Assembly (NCBI GenBank): GCA_036759545.1
Contig: DAIOUL010000051.1
Span: forward strand, 1-18,112
DNA length: 18,112 nucleotides
Source of the DNA: 66-474 sp036759545
GTDB lineage: Bacteria; Pseudomonadota; Gammaproteobacteria; Xanthomonadales; Rhodanobacteraceae
Direction of reading: 5' to 3'
Shown: in pieces, positions 12,358 to 18,112 of the stretch
Layout: the number at the start of each line of letters is the position of its first letter
Numbering within the stretch: position 1 is the first letter of the stretch
Made by a program: the position numbers and the translations under genes
Notes under the pieces: generated by a model
Databases searched by the model: none
Told to the model about the DNA's origin: nothing
What the model saw: only the letters and a program-made list of their open reading frames with translations

Positions 12358-12424
12358 GCGGGAACGGGGAACAGCAACAGACTTCGAGTTGCCTTATCCC
12401 TGTTCCCTGTTCCCTGTTCCCTGC
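12358..12424. repeat. Heptamer-arm palindrome A3 between DUF481 gene and hemC
   Basis: The left arm GCGGGAACGGGGAACA (12358-12373) faces a right arm of three CCCTGTT units plus CCCTGC (12398-12424). The centre adds a GCAAC/GTTGC pair. It contains the hemC stop (12394-12396) and encodes the last residues of HemC, GTGNREQG, which the right arm writes on the minus strand. Between converging genes it could also block read-through. Confidence 0.88.
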
Positions 12425-13329
12425 TGTTTTTGCAACAGCGCCTCGCCGCCTTGTTCGCGCAGGACGCGCGCGACTTCCCCGCCCATCTTGCGCGGATCTT
12501 CGCCGCGCGCATCGGCGCGCAGCACGCGGCCGTCACGCGCATCGCCCAGCAATCCGTACAGGTGCAGCCCATCACCGTCGATTTCGCACCATGCGCCCAG
12601 CGGCAGCGTGCAGTCGCCGCCGAGCGCGGCATTGAGCGCGCGCTCGGCCGCGGTGGCACGACGGGCGTCGGCGTCGTCCAATGCGGAAATGAACTTGGCG
12701 ATGCGCGCGTCGTCAGCGCGCGTCTCCACCGCGATCGCACCCTGCCCCGGCGCGGGCAACCAGCGCGGTGGCACGAGCCGCACGCGGATCCGCTGCGGCA
12801 AACCCAATCGCTGCAAACCCGCTGCCGCAAGCACGATCGCCGCATAATTACCGGCGTCCAATTTCGACAAGCGCGTGCCGACATTGCCGCGCAGGTCGGC
12901 GATCTCCAGATCAGGCCGCGCCGCGCGCACCTGCGCCGCGCGGCGCAATGACGAAGTGCCCACGCGGGCGCCTCGCGGCAGCTCTTCCAGCGACGCGAAT
13001 TCATTGCTGACGAAGGCGTCGGCGGCATCGCCTCTTTCCAGCACCGCGCCGATCGCAAACCCCGGTTCCAGCGCGGCCGGCATGTCTTTCAGCGAATGCA
13101 CCGCGATATCGGCTTCGTCGTTCGCCAGCGCGATTTCCAGCTCCTTCAGGAACAGGCCCTTGCCGCCGATCTCGTTGAGCGAGCGATCCAGCACCTCGTC
13201 GCCACGCGTGGACAGCGGCACCAGTTCAACGCGCAGCTCCGGATGCACCGCGCGCAAACGTGCCGCGACGTGTTCGGCCTGCCACAGTGCCAGCGGACTT
13301 TTGCGGGTGGTGATGCGAAGGGTCTTCAA
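12394..13329 (-). CDS. hemC: Porphobilinogen deaminase (hydroxymethylbilane synthase)
   Basis: A 311-residue enzyme that polymerises four porphobilinogens to hydroxymethylbilane in tetrapyrrole synthesis. It has KTLRITTRKSPLALWQAEHV at the N-terminus, VPLSTRGDEVLD, the catalytic Asp82 in HSLKDMP, GTSSLRRAAQ, RGNVGTRLSKLD, LPAPGQGAIAVE and Cys240 in GGDCTLPLGAW, the dipyrromethane-cofactor attachment site. Length is normal for the family. The start is uncertain: TTG at 13329 gives MKTLRI, as in relatives, but lies at the edge of a heptamer palindrome with no Shine-Dalgarno. TTG at 13371 would add 14 residues (LRLQFCSPFPVPA) written by that repeat. The last eight residues come from palindrome A3. 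It follows algR, the known algZ-algR-hemC order of pseudomonads, but no hemD follows. Confidence 0.95.
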   Translation of the reverse strand: MKTLRITTRKSPLALWQAEHVAARLRAVHPELRVELVPLSTRGDEVLDRSLNEIGGKGLFLKELEIALANDEADIAVHSLKDMPAALEPGFAIGAVLERGDAADAFVSNEFASLEELPRGARVGTSSLRRAAQVRAARPDLEIADLRGNVGTRLSKLDAGNYAAIVLAAAGLQRLGLPQRIRVRLVPPRWLPAPGQGAIAVETRADDARIAKFISALDDADARRATAAERALNAALGGDCTLPLGAWCEIDGDGLHLYGLLGDARDGRVLRADARGEDPRKMGGEVARVLREQGGEALLQKQQGTGNREQG

Positions 13330-13330
13330 A

Positions 13331-13428
13331 GCGGGAACGGGGAACGGGGAACAGAATTGCAAGCGTAGCAACTCTTGCCTGCCGAATCGCTAATTGTCCG
13401 TTCCCTGTTCCCTGGTCCCTGTTCCCGT
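13331..13428. repeat. Heptamer-arm palindrome A4 between algR and hemC
   Basis: The left arm is GCGGGAACGGGGAACGGGG then AACA (from 13331); the right arm, ending CCCTGTTCCCGT at 13427, reads on the minus strand as GGGAACA, GGGACCA, GGGAACA and GGGAACG. The centre includes an AATT..AGCG / CGCT.AATT pair. It occupies the whole gap between algR and hemC, supplies the last residues and TAG stop of AlgR (GTGTREQGTDN), and abuts the hemC TTG. Confidence 0.9.
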
Positions 13429-14136
13429 GTCGCCCTTCAACCACTTCCGCACCGCCGGCAGATTGCGGCGGCTGATTTCCGGCGTATCGGTCGTGCCGGC
13501 GATCAGCGCGTGCATTTCGCCTTGTGCGTCGCGCTGCAAACCCAGCAGGCGCGCAGCATTGACCAGACAGTTGCGATGGATGCGCACGAAGCGCTGCGGA
13601 AACGTGGTTTCGAGGGTCTTCAACGAATCCTCGATCAGTACGGTGTCGCCGTCGCGGTGCACCGCCACGTATTTTTCGTCTGCGGTGAGATAGAACACGT
13701 CTTCCAGCGGGATTCGTACCACCATGCCGCGCACGCGGGCGGTCAGCGTTTCGCGTGGTGCCGCGTGGGTTCGCGCGCGCAAGGCCTGCGCGCGCACCAG
13801 CGCTTCGCGCAGCCGTTCGATACGCACCGGCTTCAACAGGTAGTCCGCCGCGCGCAATTCGTAGGCGCTCAACGCATGTGCATCGTAGGCCGTGCAGAAC
13901 ACCAGTTGCGGCGGCTGCGGCAGCGACTGCAGGCGGCGCGCCAGCGTCAATCCGTCCATGCCGGGCATGGCGATGTCGGCCAGCAGCACGTCCGGTTTCA
14001 GCGCGATGCACGCCGACAATGCGGCTTCGCCGTCGGCCACGCTGCCGACCACTTCCACGCCGTCGCATTCCGACAGCAGGGCGGAAAGACGCGTGCGCGC
14101 CAGCGGTTCGTCGTCGGCGATCAGAATGCGCATCAT
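13390..14136 (-). CDS. algR: LytTR-family response regulator, AlgR-like
   Basis: A 248-residue two-component response regulator. The receiver domain (about residues 1-120) begins MRILIADDEPLARTRL and has the acidic pair D8/D9, phospho-acceptor Asp54 in LLADIAMPGMDG, the FCTAYDAHALSAYE segment and Lys in YLLKPV. The C-terminal LytTR DNA-binding domain (about 135-235) has VEDVFYLTADEKYVAVHRDG-like strands and FVRIHRNCLVNAARL. In pseudomonads AlgR controls alginate and twitching genes; here the targets are unknown. ATG 14136 overlaps the algZ stop by 4 bp (ATGA); the adjacent second ATG at 14133 is equally possible. The C-terminus after VRKWLKGD is repeat-encoded (TGTGTREQGTDN). Confidence 0.92.
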   Translation of the reverse strand: MMRILIADDEPLARTRLSALLSECDGVEVVGSVADGEAALSACIALKPDVLLADIAMPGMDGLTLARRLQSLPQPPQLVFCTAYDAHALSAYELRAADYLLKPVRIERLREALVRAQALRARTHAAPRETLTARVRGMVVRIPLEDVFYLTADEKYVAVHRDGDTVLIEDSLKTLETTFPQRFVRIHRNCLVNAARLLGLQRDAQGEMHALIAGTTDTPEISRRNLPAVRKWLKGDTGTGTREQGTDN

Positions 14137-15173
14137 GCACCCGATACATCAGGCAACCGCACGACAGCGCGATAGCGACCGTCAGTCACCGAGGTTTCCA
14201 GCCCCGCACGCGCGCCGAAGTGATAAGCGATGCGGCGCCGCACGTTCTCCTGCGCATGTCCGTTGCGCTGCACCGGCGCGTCCTCGGGAACGGGGTTGTC
14301 GATCTCGATTACGACCGAACCGCCGGCGCGCCGCCCGCGGATGCGCACCGTGCCGCCTTCGCGCAGCGGCTGGATGCCGTGATACACCGCGTTCTCCACC
14401 AGCGGCTGCAACAACAGCGGCGGCACTTCCAGTACCAGCGGCAGATCTTCCAGATCGCGTTCAACGCGCAGGCGTTCGCCCAGTCGCAACTGTTCGATGG
14501 CGAGATAGCGGTCGGCCAGCGACAGTTCTTCACCCAGGGTGCTGGCGCGCTGATCTTCGCCGAGCGCCGCTCGGAACAGTTCGGTCAGGTCTTCCACCGT
14601 GCGTTCGGCGGCCGCGGGATCGACACGCACCAGCGCCGCGACGGTGTTCATGCTGTTGAACAGGAAATGCGGGCGGATGCGCGCCTGCAGCGCCTCGAAC
14701 TGCGCGCGCGCCACCGCCGCCAGCCGCGCGCGCCATTCCGCCAGCACGTAAAAGTAACGGAGCAGCGCTGCACCCAGCAGCGTGGCGATCGCGGCATTGC
14801 CCAGCACGAAACGCGCGAGCGACGCGGGCGTCAGGCCCAGGCCGATCGAGTGATCCAGCCATGCGACCAGCGCGCTCGCGACCGCCACGATCGCGACCAG
14901 CGCGAAGCACGTGAGCATGTAAGCCGTGCGCGCCGGCCAACGCGCCAGCAGCGGCGTGAGTTTGCACAGCATCAAGGCGCACAGCAGCGCCAGCCATACC
15001 GCGAATGCGGATGCGGTGCTGAAGGCGCGGAAGCTCATGCCGGAATCGGGCACCAGCGCGGCAATCACGATCACCAGTTCGGAGACCACGATCAGGGCGA
15101 ACACCGCCGGCAATCCGCAGAATTGCGGCAACGCCACGGTTTCGCCAGACGACTGGTTTGCGCGCTCGGGCAT
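14133..15173 (-). CDS. algZ: LytS-type sensor histidine kinase, AlgZ/FimS-like
   Basis: A 346-residue membrane sensor kinase, partner of the AlgR-like regulator. Four hydrophobic segments lie at about residues 21-42, 50-72, 83-105 and 120-143. Next comes the His_kinase domain with His169 in RIRPHFLFNSMNTVAAL, the N-box VENAVYHGI at 259-267, a Gly-rich stretch with IEIDNPV, and a degenerate ATP-lid region NGHAQENVRRRIAYHFG. This is the LytS/AlgZ class rather than the HisKA class. The ATG at 15173 is preceded by a GAAGGGG ribosome-binding sequence; an upstream TTG reading (to 15239) would overlap the esterase and is rejected. It is coupled to algR by a 4-bp overlap and follows the esterase stop by 31 nt. 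The signal is unknown. Confidence 0.9.
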   Translation of the reverse strand: MPERANQSSGETVALPQFCGLPAVFALIVVSELVIVIAALVPDSGMSFRAFSTASAFAVWLALLCALMLCKLTPLLARWPARTAYMLTCFALVAIVAVASALVAWLDHSIGLGLTPASLARFVLGNAAIATLLGAALLRYFYVLAEWRARLAAVARAQFEALQARIRPHFLFNSMNTVAALVRVDPAAAERTVEDLTELFRAALGEDQRASTLGEELSLADRYLAIEQLRLGERLRVERDLEDLPLVLEVPPLLLQPLVENAVYHGIQPLREGGTVRIRGRRAGGSVVIEIDNPVPEDAPVQRNGHAQENVRRRIAYHFGARAGLETSVTDGRYRAVVRLPDVSGA

Positions 15174-15204
15174 GTTCCCCTTCTCCCGGGCGCAGTATGC
15201 CGCG

Positions 15205-15867
15205 TCAGGCCGCGAAGCGCTCCGTGAGCCAATCGGCAAGATCGTAGATCTCCTGCGGACAGACCTGGTGCGCCATCGGGTAGGTATGCCATTCCAGCGG
15301 ATGGCCGAAACCGCGCAGCAGGTCGCGCGAAATTTCGCCCAGCCGCAACGGCACGACCGGATCGAAGCTGCCGTGCGCCATGAAGATCGGCAGTTGCGCG
15401 TTGGCCGAATGGCGTTCGGCCGCGATGATCCCCGAGATCGGCAGATAAGTCGAAAGCGCGACGATGCCGGCCAGCCGTCGCGCGTGGCGCAGTCCGGTCG
15501 CCAGTGCCACCGCGCCGCCCTGGGAGAAGCCGGCCAGAACGATCTGCTCCGATGGCACGCCGCGTTGCGCTTCGCGTTCGATCAGTTGTTCCACTTGCGC
15601 GATCGACGCGCGCACGCCTGCTTCGTCCTGGCGCTGCGACAGATCGAAACCGGCGATGTCGTACCACGCGCGCATCAGCATGCCACTGTTGACCGTGACC
15701 GGGCGCACCGGCGCGTGCGGGAATACGAAGCGCAGCGGCGGCCAATCCGCGTGCACCAGTTGCGAAACGATCGGCGCGAAGTCGTTGCCGTCCGCGCCCA
15801 GGCCGTGCAGCACGATGACGCTGTGGGTGGGATTGGGGGCGGTCTGGCGTTCGATGCAATCGAGCAT
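15205..15867 (-). CDS. Carboxylesterase / phospholipase family alpha/beta hydrolase
   Basis: A 220-residue alpha/beta hydrolase of the carboxylesterase/lysophospholipase-like family. The HGLGADGNDFAPI oxyanion-hole region lies at about residues 21-33. The catalytic triad is Ser115 in GFSQGG, Asp169 in GSFDPVVP and His200 in MAHQVCPQE. No signal peptide is present, so it is cytoplasmic. It hydrolyses short carboxyl esters in characterised relatives; the natural substrate is unknown. The ATG at 15867 gives the family-like N-terminus MLDCIERQTAPNP. No normal Shine-Dalgarno precedes it; its 5' leader and first codons lie inside a heptamer-type palindrome (15856-15937). Longer upstream readings pass through that repeat and are not supported. 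It is probably the first gene of the minus-strand cluster and divergent from the S9 peptidase. Confidence 0.9.
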   Translation of the reverse strand: MLDCIERQTAPNPTHSVIVLHGLGADGNDFAPIVSQLVHADWPPLRFVFPHAPVRPVTVNSGMLMRAWYDIAGFDLSQRQDEAGVRASIAQVEQLIEREAQRGVPSEQIVLAGFSQGGAVALATGLRHARRLAGIVALSTYLPISGIIAAERHSANAQLPIFMAHGSFDPVVPLRLGEISRDLLRGFGHPLEWHTYPMAHQVCPQEIYDLADWLTERFAA

Positions 15868-15937
15868 GAGAGACGAGAGACAGGAAGAGGGAGACGAAAG
15901 CCTAGCATTGCCTTCTCGTCTCCCGTCTTCCGATTGC
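15856..15937. repeat. Heptamer-type palindrome A5 (GAGACGA variant) over the esterase start
   Basis: The left side has the units GAGACGA, GAGACAG, GAAGAGG and GAGACGA (15870-15897). The right side, CTTCTCGTCTCCCGTCTTCC (15912-15931), carries the complementary pattern. A perfect outer 7-bp pair GCAATCG (15856-15862) / CGATTGC (15931-15937) closes it. The esterase ATG and its third and fourth codons fall inside the left side. The 7-bp period and palindromic layout match the GGGAACA copies but the unit sequence differs. Confidence 0.7.
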
Positions 15938-16008
15938 AAACACGACTTCCGGCCCGTTGCGGCGCGTGCGCCCGCCGTTATCCTGCGCCTTTTGCTCCGG
16001 AGCCCTCC

Positions 16009-18112
16009 ATGCGCCGCATCGCCTTCGCAGGTTTGTCCGCCGCGTTTGTTGTCGCCGCGGCACAGGCCGCGCCGCAATCCGCGTCCACTTCGTCCGGCAC
16101 GGGATCAGGGCCGATCACCCTGGCGCAGATCATGGCCGATCCGGACTGGATCGGGCCGCCGGTGGAGGCGCCGTACTGGAGCGTGGATTCGCGTTCCGTC
16201 TATTACCGGCTGAAACGCAACGGCTCGGAGATCCGCGATCTGTATCGCGTCGATGCAGCGGGCGGCGCGGGTGCGAAACTCGATGACGCGCAATTGACAC
16301 AGGCCGACGGCGCTCCGGTGTTCGATCGCGCGCACGCGCATGCCGCATTCTTCCGCCACAACGACGTCTTCGTGCGCGACATCGCCGGCGGCATCACGCG
16401 TCAGCTCACCCGCGACGGCACCCCGAAACAACGCCTGCAGTTTTCCGCCGATGGTTCGGTGCTGAGCTGGCTGCAGGGCAGCGACTGGATGATCTGGCGC
16501 AGCGGCGTGGTATCGCAAGCGGCCACGTTGAAGACCGAAGACGATCCGGAAGCGAAGAAGCCGGACGATCTCGAGCGCGAACAACTGCGGCTGTTCTCCA
16601 CCCTGCGCGAGATGAAGGCCGACAAGGACGCGCAACGCGACCGCGCGCATGAACTGGACGCGCAGGATGCCAGCCGCGCCGCCGCGCCCTACTATCTCGG
16701 TGACGATGTCGCCGTCGAAGATTCCTCGTTGTCGCCGAACGGCAATTGGTTGCTGGTGATCACGCGGCCCAAGTCTTACAAGGCCGGCGACGCCGACAAG
16801 ATTTCCCACTACGTCACCGATTCCGGCTACGTGCACATCGAGGATTCGCGCACACTGGTTGGCCGCAATCCGCCGGCATCGCAATCGCTGCTGTTGCTGG
16901 ATTTGCGCGCGCACAAACAATATCCGCTGTCGCTGGATGAGGTGCCGGGCATCCACGACGATCCGTTGAAGGCCTTGCGCGACAAGGCGATCGCGGCGCT
17001 GAAAAAGCAAGGCCGCGACGAAGAAGCGAAACGATTGCAGGCGCCGAAAACACGTCCGGTGCAGGTGATCAACACCGGCGCGGACGCCGAGGGCCCGCCG
17101 GGCATCGCCTGGTCGGTCGGCGGCAACAACATCGCACTGGAACTGCGCGCCAACGACAACAAGGATCGCTGGATCGAAACGATCGATTTCGCGAACCACA
17201 AACTGGTGACGCAAAACCGCCTGACCGATCCGGCCTGGATCAACTGGAACTTCAACGAACTGGGCTGGCTGCAAGACGACCGCACACTGTGGTTCGAATC
17301 CGAACAATCCGGCTGGGCGCAGTTGTACGTGAAATCGCAGGACGGCAAGGCGCGCGCGCTGACCGGGACCGGCTACGAGGTTTCGCGGCCGGAACTGTCG
17401 CCGGACGGCAAATGGTTCTACCTGCGCGCCAACAAGCAGGCGCCGTATGCATACGATGTGTACCGCCTGTCCGTCAACGGCGGCGCGTTGCAGCAAGTGA
17501 CGCATTACCAGGGCATGGACGATTTCGATCTGTCGCCGGACGGAACGAAATTGCTGGTGTTGCATTCGAGCGCTTATGTTCCGCCGCAACTGGCGGTGGT
17601 GGACGCGGACGGCTCGAACGCGCACGAGCTGACCGATACGCGAACCGCGCAGTACAAGGCCATCCACTGGACCGACCCGCAATTCGTGCAGGTGCCGAGC
17701 AGCCACGGACATTTCGGCATCTGGGCGAAATACTACGAGCCAGCGAATTACGATTCTTCCCGCAAACATCCGGCGGTGATCTTCGTGCACGGCGCAGGCT
17801 ACCTGCAGGACGTCGCGAAGAACTGGTCGTACTACTTCCGCGAGCAGATGTTCAACAATCTGCTGCTGCAGGAAGGCTACGTGGTGATCGACCTGGATTA
17901 CCGCGCCTCGGAAGGCTACGGCCGCGACTGGCGCGATGCGATCTACCGGCACATGGGCCACCCCGAACTGGAAGACCTGCTGGACGGCAAGGCCTGGCTG
18001 GTGAAGAACCATGCGGTCGATCCGAAGCGCGTGGGCATCTACGGCGGTTCCTACGGGGGCTTCATGACCGAGATGGCGCTGCTGCGCGCGCCGGGCGAAT
18101 TCGCCGCCGGTG
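16009..18112 (+). CDS. S9-family (prolyl oligopeptidase/DPP-type) exopeptidase, 3' truncated by window
   Basis: At least 701 residues, with no stop before the window end. MRRIAFAGLSAAFVVAAAQA is a signal peptide (cleavage near residue 20), so the enzyme is exported. Residues about 40-590 carry repeated beta-propeller-like strands (SPNGNWLL, SPDGKWFYLRA, SPDGTKLLVLH), the DPP-IV-type N-terminal domain. The charged helical stretch DDLEREQLRLFSTLREM ... AHELDAQD at about 185-225 is likely an insertion between blades. The catalytic alpha/beta domain starts near residue 585 with AVIFVHGAGY and contains GGSYGGF with Ser681 as nucleophile; the Asp and His lie beyond the window. GGAG at 15999-16002 supports the start at 16009. 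It probably cleaves peptides after proline or similar residues, but specificity is not determined. A 635-residue antisense reading over it is a GC-driven shadow. Confidence 0.93.
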   Translation, partial: MRRIAFAGLSAAFVVAAAQAAPQSASTSSGTGSGPITLAQIMADPDWIGPPVEAPYWSVDSRSVYYRLKRNGSEIRDLYRVDAAGGAGAKLDDAQLTQADGAPVFDRAHAHAAFFRHNDVFVRDIAGGITRQLTRDGTPKQRLQFSADGSVLSWLQGSDWMIWRSGVVSQAATLKTEDDPEAKKPDDLEREQLRLFSTLREMKADKDAQRDRAHELDAQDASRAAAPYYLGDDVAVEDSSLSPNGNWLLVITRPKSYKAGDADKISHYVTDSGYVHIEDSRTLVGRNPPASQSLLLLDLRAHKQYPLSLDEVPGIHDDPLKALRDKAIAALKKQGRDEEAKRLQAPKTRPVQVINTGADAEGPPGIAWSVGGNNIALELRANDNKDRWIETIDFANHKLVTQNRLTDPAWINWNFNELGWLQDDRTLWFESEQSGWAQLYVKSQDGKARALTGTGYEVSRPELSPDGKWFYLRANKQAPYAYDVYRLSVNGGALQQVTHYQGMDDFDLSPDGTKLLVLHSSAYVPPQLAVVDADGSNAHELTDTRTAQYKAIHWTDPQFVQVPSSHGHFGIWAKYYEPANYDSSRKHPAVIFVHGAGYLQDVAKNWSYYFREQMFNNLLLQEGYVVIDLDYRASEGYGRDWRDAIYRHMGHPELEDLLDGKAWLVKNHAVDPKRVGIYGGSYGGFMTEMALLRAPGEFAAG

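Noticed and set aside
12358..13428. CRISPR array from the recurring GGGAACA units
   Set aside because: Units are 7 bp and directly tandem without unique spacers, arms are inverted, and no cas genes are nearby.
16105..18012. 635-codon minus-strand open frame
   Set aside because: It lies opposite a well-supported S9 peptidase with signal peptide and GGSYGGF motif. The antisense product has no recognisable domain.

Overview
The window is high-GC proteobacterial DNA. UvrD, the algZ-algR-hemC gene order, a DUF481 outer-membrane protein and an S9 exopeptidase with a signal peptide all fit a gammaproteobacterium of the Xanthomonadales/Lysobacterales type (Rhodanobacteraceae or Xanthomonadaceae). 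This placement is inference from gene content and repeat style; no rRNA or other marker is present.

Layout. 1-298: tail of an unidentified structured transcript, a strong intrinsic terminator and two small hairpins. 299-517: small two-helix membrane protein (+). 575-982: YidB/DUF937-like protein (-). 1091-3334: DNA helicase II, uvrD (+). 3342-4319: WYL-domain transcriptional regulator (-). 4320-4627: regulatory gap with a nested-hairpin element. 4628-11304: a four-gene plus-strand cluster, soeA - SLC13-type permease - soeB - soeC, best read as a cytoplasm-facing, quinone-linked sulfite dehydrogenase with an anion transporter built into the operon. 11305-11500: gap with more hairpins. 11501-12355: DUF481 outer-membrane protein (+). 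12394-15867: minus-strand cluster read as carboxylesterase -> sensor kinase algZ -> LytTR response regulator algR -> hemC. 16009-18112: S9 prolyl-oligopeptidase-family exopeptidase (+), cut by the window end.

The most unusual signal is the dispersed repeats, not a gene. (1) Five imperfect palindromes have arms built of tandem 7-bp units (GGGAACA/GGGAACG/GGGGACC, one GAGACGA variant) around unrelated centres. Two lie in frame inside uvrD and soeB, others supply the ends of hemC and algR or the start of the esterase. The heptamer has no stop codon in any of six frames. (2) A REP-like element with a CCCTCCCCTT/AAGGGGAGGG palindrome occurs three times, twice inside soeA. (3) Short hairpins share a GTCCAT-type loop with different stems. 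Together they show repeats repeatedly entering, and being translated within, conserved genes.

Functionally, SoeABC would oxidise sulfite in the cytoplasm and pass electrons through the four-cluster SoeB to the membrane quinone pool via SoeC, while the permease could move sulfate or a related anion. The divergent WYL regulator is a candidate controller. AlgZ/AlgR is a two-component pair translationally coupled to each other and placed upstream of the haem gene hemC.
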